Below are positions 24,603 to 31,998 of a DNA stretch of 64,000 bases, piece by piece (position 1 is the first letter of the stretch; each line of letters starts with the position of its first letter). The DNA comes from Fuscibacter oryzae. Lineage in GTDB: Bacteria; Pseudomonadota; Alphaproteobacteria; Rhodobacterales; Rhodobacteraceae. The position numbers and the translations under genes were made by a program. Below the pieces are notes generated by a model. It saw only the letters and a program-made list of their open reading frames with translations, was not told where the DNA came from and did not search any database. The DNA is taken from contig NZ_JAESVP010000005.1 in assembly GCF_016765795.1 (NCBI RefSeq), forward strand, positions 248,001 through 312,000. Reading direction: 5' to 3'.

Positions 24603-26767
24603 TGGCAGATGATGGCGAACGCCTGGTGGTTCTTCTCGAGGCCCGGATCTCGGAATTCGAGAAGAGGATGAAGAAGGCCGAGCAGACCGGCACGGGCAGC
24701 TATAATCGGCTGCGGCGTGGGTCACGGACTGCAACCGACCAGATGGAAGACGATATGATCCGGTCAACCAGCCGGATCAATCAGGCCCTCGGGTCGGTTT
24801 CCTCCAGCGTCGGCACCTTCGCCAAGGTCTTTGCCGGTGGCCTGCTGGCCGGTGGCGCTGTGGCCGCCATCGAGGGACTTGGGCGCTCTACCCGCGAAAC
24901 CATCCGGCAGATTGCCGAGATGGGTGACGAGGCCAAGCGCGCTGGCATGGCTGTGGAAGCGTTTCAGGAGTGGAAGTTCGTCGCAGAACAGAACCGCATC
25001 GGCCTCGATTCGGTGATCGACGGCTTCAAGGAGCTGAACCTGCGGGCCGATGAATGGATCACGACCGGCAGCGGCCCAGCGGCGGATGCCTTCAAGCGTC
25101 TGGGCTTCACCTCCACCGAACTGGCGCAGGCGCTGAAAGACCCTTCGGCCTTGATGCTGGAGATCGTCGGTCGCCTCGAAGGTCTGGACAAGGCCGCCCA
25201 GATCAGGATCGCCGACGAGATCTTCGGCGGCACGGGCGGCGAGCGCTTTGTCGAACTGCTTTCGCAGGGCAAGCAGGGATTGTCTGACACCATCGCCGAA
25301 GCCCGCAACCTTGGCGTGGTGTTGGATCAGGAGGCCATCGCCAAGGCGGATGCGCTGGATCGGAAGTTCAGCGCCATCACGGCCAGCCTGTCTGGCCTGG
25401 GCAAGACCTTTGCCGTCGCACTGGCGGAAAACTTCGGCCTGATCGACGACATCGACAACATGATGGGCGGCGAGAATATCGCCAAGGGACAGCTTGGCGA
25501 GGAACTGCGCCAGACGCTGGCAGAGAATGGCGTCCTCCTCGAAAAGGCCAAGGATGATGCCAACGAGGTCCGGTATATCTATCAAGACCTGCAGCGTGAT
25601 GTGCTGGCGACCACGCGGGCCATCGGGGATGAAATCCCGAACATCCTGGGGTCTGGTGCCGACAATGCCGAAGCGCTGGCCATCGAACTTGCCGATGTGA
25701 CATCCCAGATGGACCTCCTGATCTCTGAGGTTGTCCAGGGCAAGCGGCCGGCCAGCGACCTCAACACGGAAATGGCGGGCCTGATCGAGAGGGCAAGGGC
25801 CGCTCTGGCCGAGGCCAGCAAGATCGACGGCATCAACCTGCAGAACGCCATCGGTCAGGTGGATGGGCTTTCCGGTGCCCTGTCGCGCGCCCTGTCGTGG
25901 GCGGCGGGCGTCGTGGATAAGATGCGCGAAGCCGCAAACATGCCAGCGGTGGGGCTTGGCATGGACACCGGAACCCCACTGTCTGGCACTGGCACCAGCC
26001 TCTTGCCGCCCGGCAGCGAGGGCATGACGACCGGCACGCCTCTGACCGGCACCGGGTCTGATCTTCTCCCTCCCGGAAAAAAGACAGGTGGAGGCCGCGG
26101 CGGGGCGACGAGTGGAGGTGGCGGCGGGGGTGCAGGTGGCGCCAGCCGCATCGAGCAACTGCTGGCCGATCTGCAGACCCAAAGCGAGATCGTTGAAGAG
26201 TGGTATCAGGAGAGCCTGGACCTGATCAACAATGCCACCGATGCCCAGCTTGAGGCAATCGGTGGGCGGCACGCGGCCATTGAACGGCTGGAGGCTGAGC
26301 ACCGCGCGCGCATGCGCGGCGTGCAGGAAGAGGGCGAGAAGGGCACCCTTGAAACCATGCTGGGCTATGGCGCCCAGATGCTGACCGGCCTTGGAGCGAT
26401 CAACAAGAAGGCCTTGAAGATCGGGCAGGCTTTCGCCGCGGCCGAGGCTTGGGTTTCGACCCTCAAGGGGGCAGCGAAAGAGCTGGAGAAGGGCACCTTC
26501 GGCTTTGCGTCGGCCGCGTTGGTTATCTCCAAGGGTGCCGCCTTTGTGGCCGCCATCAAGGGCGTAAGCGAAAGCAGCGGCTCTGGCAGCGTCGGCAAAG
26601 GGGCCAGCACATCGACGGCGCCCGCCTCTGCTTCCACCCCGCCAGCGACCGTCAACATCCAATGGGTGGGCAGCATGGCCGTGGACAGCATGGGGTCGCT
26701 GACCAAGAAGCTGAACGAAGAATACAAGCAGGGTTACCGGCTGAACATCGTGGCAGGTCTCGGATGA
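24602..26767 (+). CDS. Tail tape measure protein
   Basis: The 721-residue protein has a coiled-coil-rich N-terminus (EARISEFEKRMKKAEQTG) and a hydrophobic AKVFAGGLLAGGAVAAIEGLG near residue 80. Long helical regions follow, and the C-terminal third has further hydrophobic helices. This is typical of siphovirus tape measures that set tail length. Residues about 457-492 hold a twice-repeated motif, GTPL(S/T)GTG..LLPPG, followed by a glycine-rich linker (about 497-517). It is the last large gene of the structural operon. Confidence 0.88.
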   Translation: MADDGERLVVLLEARISEFEKRMKKAEQTGTGSYNRLRRGSRTATDQMEDDMIRSTSRINQALGSVSSSVGTFAKVFAGGLLAGGAVAAIEGLGRSTRETIRQIAEMGDEAKRAGMAVEAFQEWKFVAEQNRIGLDSVIDGFKELNLRADEWITTGSGPAADAFKRLGFTSTELAQALKDPSALMLEIVGRLEGLDKAAQIRIADEIFGGTGGERFVELLSQGKQGLSDTIAEARNLGVVLDQEAIAKADALDRKFSAITASLSGLGKTFAVALAENFGLIDDIDNMMGGENIAKGQLGEELRQTLAENGVLLEKAKDDANEVRYIYQDLQRDVLATTRAIGDEIPNILGSGADNAEALAIELADVTSQMDLLISEVVQGKRPASDLNTEMAGLIERARAALAEASKIDGINLQNAIGQVDGLSGALSRALSWAAGVVDKMREAANMPAVGLGMDTGTPLSGTGTSLLPPGSEGMTTGTPLTGTGSDLLPPGKKTGGGRGGATSGGGGGGAGGASRIEQLLADLQTQSEIVEEWYQESLDLINNATDAQLEAIGGRHAAIERLEAEHRARMRGVQEEGEKGTLETMLGYGAQMLTGLGAINKKALKIGQAFAAAEAWVSTLKGAAKELEKGTFGFASAALVISKGAAFVAAIKGVSESSGSGSVGKGASTSTAPASASTPPATVNIQWVGSMAVDSMGSLTKKLNEEYKQGYRLNIVAGLG

Positions 26768-27129
26768 ACCAGCGCCGCCTTTCCCAGCTGATGTGTGATG
26801 CCCTGCGTGGCCATCTGGCTGGCCGCAGCCCGCGCCCGCCAGATGCGGGTCTGTTGATCTGGCGCGTGTTTGGCGATCTTGCCGGCCGCCGCACATGGCA
26901 CGCCCACGGCCCGAATCCGATCAGCCATGGCGAGATCGAGGCCTATGGCTGGGTCATGCGGCTGCCTTTGGCGCCGCACCATGTGGATCTGATCCTGGCA
27001 CTGGATCGGGTGTGGCTGGAGCATTCCATCAATACGCTGCGGGCTGGGGCTGCCGGGAACAGGCCGGAAGTGCCGCAGGTGTCGCAGCGACCACTTAGCC
27101 CGGATTTGTTCGATGCGATGACGGGATGA
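26764..27129 (+). CDS. Phage protein of unknown function after the tape measure
   Basis: This 121-residue protein overlaps the tape measure gene by 4 bp and is the last gene before a strong terminator. I do not recognise the family. It is basic at the N-terminus and rich in Trp and His in the middle (IWRVFGDLAGRRTWHAHG). Tail-tip proteins are expected here, but this one is too short to be a known distal-tail or hub protein. Confidence 0.72.
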   Translation: MNQRRLSQLMCDALRGHLAGRSPRPPDAGLLIWRVFGDLAGRRTWHAHGPNPISHGEIEAYGWVMRLPLAPHHVDLILALDRVWLEHSINTLRAGAAGNRPEVPQVSQRPLSPDLFDAMTG

Positions 27130-27286
27130 CGAATAGGGTTGGATGCACCCGGCGATCTCGCGCGCCGAAGCATCTGGGATCAGACGGTGAGTGCCCGGCA
27201 GCTTGAGCCGAAAACCCCGTCATGGCGCGGCTGAGCCTTTCGACAGCGCGGCGCAGGTTGTCACGGGGCGACGCGGGGGCAATCAG

Positions 27287-27320
27287 AAGGCCGGGGTAGC
27301 GGGATGCGCCCCGGCCTTTG
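27287..27320 (+). terminator. Intrinsic terminator of the structural operon
   Basis: A perfect 10-bp stem AAGGCCGGGG (27287-27296) / CCCCGGCCTT (27309-27318) with a 12-nt loop is followed by a short T-run. It lies 158 bp after the last structural gene and just beyond the 3' end of the convergent acetyltransferase gene. It may serve both sides. Confidence 0.68.
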
Positions 27321-27382
27321 TCTATGATCTGAAACGAAAAAGCCCGGCGCGGGGCGGGGCCGGAACGTTCAGGCCGCGTCCA

Positions 27383-27919
27383 CTAGAAGAGTTCCACGAT
27401 AGTGAAAATGGGCAATATCATGAGTGGGTTGGCATCAGCGCTCTCACCGGGAGCCATGCGAAAGCCCAGCTTCTCATAGTAGTTGGTGGTCTCCTTGTTG
27501 AGAGAACTAAGTGCCAGCCCATAAACGGGGACTATGTCATTCACGATCATCGTTCTATTGATCGCATCGGCGAGGAGAATTCGTCCAACGCCCTTGTTTT
27601 GATGATCTTTATGTACGCCTAGCCAGTCCAAGAAGACGAAGGGTGCGCCCATATGCCAGCCGTCTCGGTCTTCTTGCCTGAGTAACTTGGCGGCTTTCCG
27701 ATGGGCCATGCTGAGGGAGTAAAACCCGATAGGGCTCTCATACCCCTCCGCACTAGCCAAATAGACCTTATGCCGCCCCTTTTTGTGCAGCTTGAGGGCG
27801 CTCTTTCTTGCCCAGTGGTCTACCGGCCTCTGTCCGCAGTTGAACAGTGAAAGCGCGTTCTCCGCCCCGATTTTCTCCACGGAGAGAGTTAGTGCCTTCG
27901 GTTGGTTCGCAGGGGTCAT
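27383..27919 (-). CDS. GNAT acetyltransferase, TacT-like toxin candidate
   Basis: The 178-residue protein resembles tRNA-acetylating GNAT toxins of the TacT/AtaT group. Its N-terminal part NALSLFNCGQRPVDHWARKSA and SPIGFYSLSM fit that pattern. Acetyl-CoA motif A reads DWLGVHKDHQNKGVGRILLA near residue 94. The C-terminal NYYEKLGF near residue 152 holds the tyrosine expected at the active site. It is expressed from the minus strand, against the structural operon, so it is probably a lysogenic cargo gene. The partner is the overlapping ORF upstream; its antitoxin role is inference. Confidence 0.8.
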   Translation of the reverse strand: MTPANQPKALTLSVEKIGAENALSLFNCGQRPVDHWARKSALKLHKKGRHKVYLASAEGYESPIGFYSLSMAHRKAAKLLRQEDRDGWHMGAPFVFLDWLGVHKDHQNKGVGRILLADAINRTMIVNDIVPVYGLALSSLNKETTNYYEKLGFRMAPGESADANPLMILPIFTIVELF

Positions 27920-28109
27920 TCATGGAATTCTTATAGAAATCGAACACGCGCTTAAGTTCCGGCGTTACCCCGCCAGTCTCGTTGTATGCCCGCCGCACAA
28001 ACTCGTAAGCTTCGCGCTCGTTCGCGAACGCGCTGCGCTTTTTGGCGTTTCCGCCAATCATAGAACGCAAGATTTCACGAAAGCTGAACACGATAAATCC
28101 GTTAGTCAT
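27768..28109 (-). CDS. Small ORF upstream of and overlapping the GNAT gene, candidate antitoxin
   Basis: The frame encodes 113 residues. The first 63 lie upstream of the GNAT start and form helices (FREILRSMIGGNAKKRSAFANEREA, YEFVRRAYNETGG). The rest runs in another frame through 152 bp of the GNAT gene and is low in complexity. It is not a recognisable ribbon-helix-helix antitoxin. A palindrome sits 5 bp upstream of its start codon, as in autoregulated toxin-antitoxin operons. The gene may be real, but the long overlap makes the 3' part uncertain. Confidence 0.5.
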   Translation of the reverse strand: MTNGFIVFSFREILRSMIGGNAKKRSAFANEREAYEFVRRAYNETGGVTPELKRVFDFYKNSMNDPCEPTEGTNSLRGENRGGERAFTVQLRTEAGRPLGKKERPQAAQKGAA

Positions 28110-28113
28110 CGGG

Positions 28114-28136
28114 GGTTGACAAACAGTTTATCAACC
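28114..28136 (-). promoter_or_regulatory. Palindromic operator in front of the GNAT-module
   Basis: GGTTGACAAAC-A-GTTTATCAACC is an inverted repeat with 10 of 11 bases paired, ending 5 bp from the start codon of the upstream ORF. Further half-sites GGTTGA (28185-28190) and TCAACC (28211-28216) lie upstream. Nothing else recognisable lies in the gap up to 28375. Confidence 0.6.
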
Positions 28137-28375
28137 GGAAAGACGAAAAAATCAAATCACGTTCTGATCCCGGTTTGCGGAGGGGGTTGACGCAAGATAT
28201 TCTCGGCGAATCAACCTAACTACACGATATAGATCAAACGATCGTCGTCGTGTGATCAAATGTTGCAACATGAAAATCAAGAAGATCATGGGCATGCGTC
28301 GTGCATCTGTCCCGCCCAACAACTCCGCCTCACACCACCCTCATCACCGCGCCGATCCGCTCGATCGGCAGGCAG

Positions 28376-28639
28376 TCATCTCCCACCCAAACCGTCTGCA
28401 CTGCTCCGTGCCTTCGCAATCGCTTCTCGCACCCAGTCTGGATGCTTGGCAATGTAGCCAACCGATCCGCACAGGGTGCTTCTCACGTTGTCATCTGAAC
28501 AGGCGCGACCGGCGTTTGTCATGTCCTTCTTACGCTCGATCAGCGTCTGGTACGGGGCTGAGAAGGCGACGCGCTCGAACTCATCGATCTCACGACGCAG
28601 CTGTGCAATGCGCTCTGGCGTCCAGTAGAGGTGTGGCAT
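28376..28639 (-). CDS. Small phage early protein of unknown function
   Basis: The 87-residue protein starts 3 bp after the end of the previous gene in the same operon. It begins MPHLYWTPERIAQLRREIDEFERVAF, a charged helix, and later has GYIAKHPDWVREAIAKARSSAD. I do not recognise its family. It is probably an accessory lysogenic or early gene linked to the repressor upstream. Confidence 0.6.
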   Translation of the reverse strand: MPHLYWTPERIAQLRREIDEFERVAFSAPYQTLIERKKDMTNAGRACSDDNVRSTLCGSVGYIAKHPDWVREAIAKARSSADGLGGR

Positions 28640-28641
28640 CG

Positions 28642-28899
28642 CTATTCGCTCAGGAAGTCACCGGAAGTGTTGAACCTTGCCAGTCCATCCATGCTGGCCT
28701 CCGTGAACAGAACTCGGATGCGCTGCCCACCGCATGCGAGGATGGGCTGGCCACCTTTCGCGGCGAGAGTGAACGCCTTGGCATGCGCGAAAGTGCCCGC
28801 CCCGTGGCGCAGGTTTCCGACCACTTGGAAATCCAAGGTGGCATCGCCTTCGAACGCCTGGCCATCATCGTATGTGATGGTGCCCTTGCCTTTGATCAT
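28642..28899 (-). CDS. Small phage early protein of unknown function, beta-rich
   Basis: This 85-residue protein follows the repressor gene by 14 bp. It begins MIKGKGTITYDDGQAFEGDATLDF, which faintly recalls MORN-type beta hairpins, but a single copy is not enough to assign the fold. It has no signal peptide. Its position gives it the same regulation as the repressor. Confidence 0.6.
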   Translation of the reverse strand: MIKGKGTITYDDGQAFEGDATLDFQVVGNLRHGAGTFAHAKAFTLAAKGGQPILACGGQRIRVLFTEASMDGLARFNTSGDFLSE

Positions 28900-28913
28900 C
28901 TTCGAAAGGTCTC

Positions 28914-29261
28914 CTACTTGCGCCTGCGGACGCCAACATAATCACGGTCTCTGGCGCCAGGGAACAATCGATCCAACACCTCCACAGCGCCCTCGTCCAG
29001 ATACTTGCGACGAACCCCCTCGTCTCCGTCATGGTCTGGAGGGATAAACTGAATGCCCGCCCGCTCAAGGAACGCGACGACTGCACGATAGTTGTTTGAT
29101 GGAGGTGCCCCTGATGGGGCGTGTTCACCACGCGCTTCCATTCTTTTTAGCGTCGAAACAGAGATGTTTGCTTCTGCCGCAACTTGGGCCTGCGTCAGGT
29201 CAAGCAAAGTGCGCGCCGCCGCAAGAATGCTTCCGCTGAAGTGTTGGTCTATTTGGGTCAT
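28914..29261 (-). CDS. XRE-type phage repressor
   Basis: The 115-residue protein has a Cro/C1-type helix-turn-helix: LTQAQVAAEANISVSTLKRMEAR near residues 22-44. A short C-terminal part without a LexA-like peptidase domain follows, so it is unlikely to be cleaved by RecA. It is divergent from the early plus-strand operon and faces a short intergenic region with repeated candidate operators, which fits a lysogeny switch. Confidence 0.85.
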   Translation of the reverse strand: MTQIDQHFSGSILAAARTLLDLTQAQVAAEANISVSTLKRMEARGEHAPSGAPPSNNYRAVVAFLERAGIQFIPPDHDGDEGVRRKYLDEGAVEVLDRLFPGARDRDYVGVRRRK

Positions 29262-29264
29262 TAT

Positions 29265-29317
29265 GGCCTAAAGGGGCTTGACAGGTCCGATGTGATCCTT
29301 TTAGACCAAAAGGGCCC
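29265..29317 (+). promoter_or_regulatory. Divergent control region of the phage switch: promoter and three operator-like repeats
   Basis: A -35-like TTGACA (29278-29283) and a weak -10-like TTAGAC (29301-29306) are 17 bp apart. They lie between copies of a 12-bp element: GGCCTAAAGGGG (29265-29276), its inverted form TCCTTTTAGACC (29296-29307) and GACCAAAAGGGC nearby (29304-29315). Each later copy matches the first in 9 of 12 bases. The repressor probably binds here to block the early operon. Confidence 0.5.
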
Positions 29318-29348
29318 GAATGGGCAACAGATTATTTAGGAGAAACCG

Positions 29349-29573
29349 ATGAAAGACCTCAACCCGATTTCCGGGAACGGCCGTGGCTTGCCTGGCGTTC
29401 TGTCGCCCACAGTTTGGGGCGAATTGCGCGACTTCCTGACTTTGGCGCTGGATGCCATGGGCGAGCGCCCGTCCGACTTCGACGCCGCTCAACTGAAGGA
29501 GGCCGTCGCCTATCAGCGTCGTGCCATCCGCATCACCCATGGCGCCATCGAGCGTGAGGGGGCGATGCAATGA
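29349..29573 (+). CDS. Small phage early protein of unknown function
   Basis: The 74-residue protein has a good AGGAGA site 5-6 bp before its ATG and is the first gene of the early operon. It holds a helical stretch, VWGELRDFLTLALDAMGERPSDF. I do not recognise the family. Its last bases overlap the next start codon. Confidence 0.68.
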   Translation: MKDLNPISGNGRGLPGVLSPTVWGELRDFLTLALDAMGERPSDFDAAQLKEAVAYQRRAIRITHGAIEREGAMQ

Positions 29574-29755
29574 TCAATCGGAAAGAGGCGATCCGCCAAA
29601 TCCGCATCAACTCCTCCAAGCTGAATGTGATGATGGACCTGATCAACGTGCTGGCCGAGGACGGCGATCACCGTCGTCTTGTTCTCGACGCCATCGACAA
29701 TGCGGCGCGAGTGGCTGGCGCGCTGCTCAAGCAAGTACATGAACTCGAGGACTGA
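29570..29755 (+). CDS. Small phage early protein of unknown function
   Basis: This 61-residue helical protein overlaps the previous gene by 4 bp. It reads MINRKEAIRQIRINSSKLNVMMDLINVLAED, with a basic N-terminus. No family is recognised. Tight coupling to both neighbours supports it as real. Confidence 0.65.
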   Translation: MINRKEAIRQIRINSSKLNVMMDLINVLAEDGDHRRLVLDAIDNAARVAGALLKQVHELED

Positions 29756-29757
29756 CC

Positions 29758-30018
29758 ATGAGACACGCGATCTTCTCCCATTTGGAGCGCAACCATGCCA
29801 AGGCACTTGAACTGAAGTGCATCATTGGTGCGCTTGGTCACCTGGCGCTTTCGCCCGGAGATCACAGGGTTCTGTTGCAGCTTCTTTCCGACACCGCGCT
29901 GCGCCTGACAGATGAAATCACCGATGCGCTGGTAGATGTAGCGGCCCTTGATGCCATCGCGTCGGAAAATTCCAGCCATCTTGGGGCGATGCATTTTGGC
30001 AAGAAGTCAGATGGCTAG
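29758..30018 (+). CDS. Small phage early protein of unknown function
   Basis: The 86-residue protein starts 2 bp after the previous stop codon. It is helical throughout (KALELKCIIGALGHLALSPGD, LLQLLSDTALRLTDEITDALVDV) and acidic overall. No family is recognised. It closes the early operon; the next gene has its own operator region. Confidence 0.65.
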   Translation: MRHAIFSHLERNHAKALELKCIIGALGHLALSPGDHRVLLQLLSDTALRLTDEITDALVDVAALDAIASENSSHLGAMHFGKKSDG

Positions 30019-30079
30019 CGGGCATGTGATGGGTAAGGTTTGCGCGACCCCGTTCAGATCAAATTTGATGGCTTGCATT

Positions 30080-30111
30080 TGTCATATGACACATGCAATT
30101 GTCTATAGACA
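30080..30111 (+). promoter_or_regulatory. Two perfect 12-bp palindromes in front of the MerR-like gene
   Basis: TGTCATATGACA (30080-30091) and TGTCTATAGACA (30100-30111) are each perfect palindromes. They share TGTC-n4-GACA and have centres 20 bp apart, which puts them on the same face of the helix. They end directly before the AAGGAG site of the next gene. This strongly suggests a dimeric repressor acting on that gene. Confidence 0.72.
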
Positions 30112-30125
30112 CAAGGAGCCATCCA

Positions 30126-30671
30126 ATGACAGCCTTCGGCAACACCCCATTCTCCCCTACCGAACCAGCGTTCACCGTTGCCGAAGCTGCTCGCGTTTCC
30201 GGAAACACGGAACTCGATATTCGCAACTGGATGCGCCGGGATGTCATTTCAGTCGGGGCCAAAAATCGCCTCGGCCGGATCATGTTCACCGCGCTGGACA
30301 TCGTACAGCTCAAGGTAATCGGCGACATGAACAAGCTTTTGGGAACTGATCCTTCGGCATCGCTGCCCATTGCGAAGCATGTAATGGAGCACTGCGCCGC
30401 CTGGCTGCGGCGCGATAACAAGCACCTTCACAGGACAGAAGACGGATTCAAGCGCGAGACGAATCTTGTGCTGCATCTGGGAGATGACGGCCGGACCCCG
30501 GTCATGACGCTGTTTGAACGTGACATACTAACACTGTCGGCCACGGATCGTGGTCAGGGCAGCGACTGGACCAGGCGCCCCATCGTCGTTCTGCCGGTGG
30601 AGCAATTCTTTGGCGATGTTCTAGAGGAACTTTTCCAGATTCTTGAGGGGGAGGATGTCGATGGCACATGA
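30126..30671 (+). CDS. Phage regulator with MerR-like helix-turn-helix
   Basis: The 181-residue protein has an N-terminal winged-helix segment (FTVAEAARVSGNTELDIRNWMRR, about residues 16-38) like MerR/AlpA regulators. It is followed by about 140 residues of unknown fold. I chose the ATG at 30126 because AAGGAG precedes it. The two palindromes just upstream suggest autoregulation. It lies right before the excisionase-like and integrase genes, so it may control integration and excision. Confidence 0.75.
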   Translation: MTAFGNTPFSPTEPAFTVAEAARVSGNTELDIRNWMRRDVISVGAKNRLGRIMFTALDIVQLKVIGDMNKLLGTDPSASLPIAKHVMEHCAAWLRRDNKHLHRTEDGFKRETNLVLHLGDDGRTPVMTLFERDILTLSATDRGQGSDWTRRPIVVLPVEQFFGDVLEELFQILEGEDVDGT

Positions 30672-30870
30672 CCACCCTCCCCTAATGGTTGGAGATCGCC
30701 GAGCGGCTGGTCTTTTCGACATGAAACCCACTGAGTTCAGAAAGGGCGTTGCCCTTGGGTTCTTCCCCGAGCCGAAGCAAGTGATGGGCATGGATCGCTG
30801 GTCATTTGAAGAGCTTAAAGCTGTCGCGGATGGCAAAGCCGCAAGGCCGCAGGAGGGCCTCGAAATTTGA
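30661..30870 (+). CDS. Excisionase-like small DNA-binding protein
   Basis: This 69-residue protein overlaps the upstream gene by 11 bp and ends inside the integrase start codon. MVGDRRAAGLFDMKPTEFRKGVALGFFPEPKQVMGMDRWSFEELK has the layout of an AlpA/Xis winged helix (displayed here only as a pattern: DNA-reading helix, then a wing with Pro, then a second helix). An ATG at 30655 is an alternative start. Position next to the integrase supports an excision role. Confidence 0.62.
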   Translation: MAHDHPPLMVGDRRAAGLFDMKPTEFRKGVALGFFPEPKQVMGMDRWSFEELKAVADGKAARPQEGLEI

Positions 30871-31919
30871 CCCGAAGGATCGAGAAGCCCCACTTGGAGT
30901 GGAAAGAGACGGCTCGGGGTGACCTCGTTCCAAGACACCGGGTTACGTTCACGGACGGCGGCAAGCGTCGAGAGCGGGTGATCACATTGGACTGGAAAGG
31001 CGACCCGCAAGAGCTGGATCGCCTATACTGGATGTGCGAGCGCGGACAGCATCCGAACCAGAAACCCAAAGCCCCAGCCACGAGTTGGAAGGCGCTGGTA
31101 ACCGCTTGGCGTTCAGACCCCAGGATTCAGCGAAAACTAAGCGAAGGGACCAAGACCAGCTATCGCCGCACCATGGACGCTCTTCTCGTCAAGAATGCCG
31201 ACAAGGACGTGCGCAGGACATCACGGCAAGATGTGCGGGCCATCCATGACAAGCTGTCGGAGACGCCCCGTAAGGCCGACCACATGCTCCAGGTGATCCG
31301 TCTCCTGTGGAACTATGGAAAAACCAAGATCGACTGGGCCATCGGTGAAAATCCAGCCGCGGGCATCGACCTGTTCGGCAAACAGCGAGAGTTTGAGCCT
31401 TGGCCGGAATGGATGGTGAATGCCCTGCCGTCCGCGCCATCTGATGTCCAGGCGGCGGCCGAGCTCATTCTGGGAACCGGACAGCGACCGAGTGCCGCGA
31501 TCAAGATGCGCCACGCTGATTTCAAAGGGGAGTGGATGTGGGTTCTCGACGAGAAGAACAATGTTCGTTGCGAAGTCTACTGCCCAGATCGGCTGCGCAC
31601 GTTCATCGCCAGCACAAGGAAACGTGGCGCATACATCCTGCCCAAGAATTTGACAGAAGAAAAAGGCTACAGCGCCGTAGAGCATCAGTTCCGCCGGTGG
31701 CGCGAAAAGCTCGGAGAGAATGCCAAGCCGTACAGCCTGCACGGCTTGCGGAAGCTGGCGATCATCCAGCTTGCTGAGGCTGGGTGCAGCGACGCTGAAA
31801 TCCAAGCCGTGACAAACCAATCCGCAGAAATGGTGGCGTACTACCGCGCCAAAGCCAGCAAGAAGCGCCTCTCGATGGCCGCCCAACGCCATCGGGACCA
31901 GAACAGAAACGAAACGTGA
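30867..31919 (+). CDS. Tyrosine-type site-specific integrase
   Basis: The 350-residue protein has an N-terminal arm-binding part, a core-binding domain near residues 66-150 and a catalytic domain. The first catalytic Arg is in LGTGQRPSAAIKM near 207, and the His-x-x-Arg box is in SLHGLRKLAI near 292. The nucleophilic Tyr is in MVAYYRAK near 329. Translation starts at a TTG, set by AGGAGG at 30851-30856. It integrates the element into tRNA-Leu. The gene overlaps the excisionase-like gene by 4 bp, and its stop codon lies inside the right arm repeat. Confidence 0.92.
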   Translation: MTRRIEKPHLEWKETARGDLVPRHRVTFTDGGKRRERVITLDWKGDPQELDRLYWMCERGQHPNQKPKAPATSWKALVTAWRSDPRIQRKLSEGTKTSYRRTMDALLVKNADKDVRRTSRQDVRAIHDKLSETPRKADHMLQVIRLLWNYGKTKIDWAIGENPAAGIDLFGKQREFEPWPEWMVNALPSAPSDVQAAAELILGTGQRPSAAIKMRHADFKGEWMWVLDEKNNVRCEVYCPDRLRTFIASTRKRGAYILPKNLTEEKGYSAVEHQFRRWREKLGENAKPYSLHGLRKLAIIQLAEAGCSDAEIQAVTNQSAEMVAYYRAKASKKRLSMAAQRHRDQNRNET

Positions 31920-31930
31920 ATGTGGGCTTG
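31913..31930 (+). repeat. Candidate integrase arm-type site, right end
   Basis: AACGTGAATGTGGGCTTG matches 13695-13712 with one mismatch in the same orientation and covers the integrase stop codon. It lies 69 bp inside the inner edge of attR, matching the 67-bp spacing at the left end. Confidence 0.5.
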
Positions 31931-31998
31931 CCCTGTGGGCTACAGTTCAGATTCGCAATCAAGAAGGGGTCAAAATATTGGCAGAAAGTCTAGTAAAT

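Noticed and set aside
24764-26896. Long minus-strand open frame opposite the tape measure gene
   Set aside because: Same antisense artefact; the plus-strand tape measure has clear family features and start signals.
16103-27129. Gene transfer agent cluster
   Set aside because: att repeats, integrase, repressor and replication ATPase mark an integrating element; the gene order also differs from the Rhodobacter GTA.
27191-27622. 143-codon plus-strand ORF after the tape measure operon
   Set aside because: It runs through the terminator hairpin and then antisense to the GNAT gene, with no ribosome-binding site.
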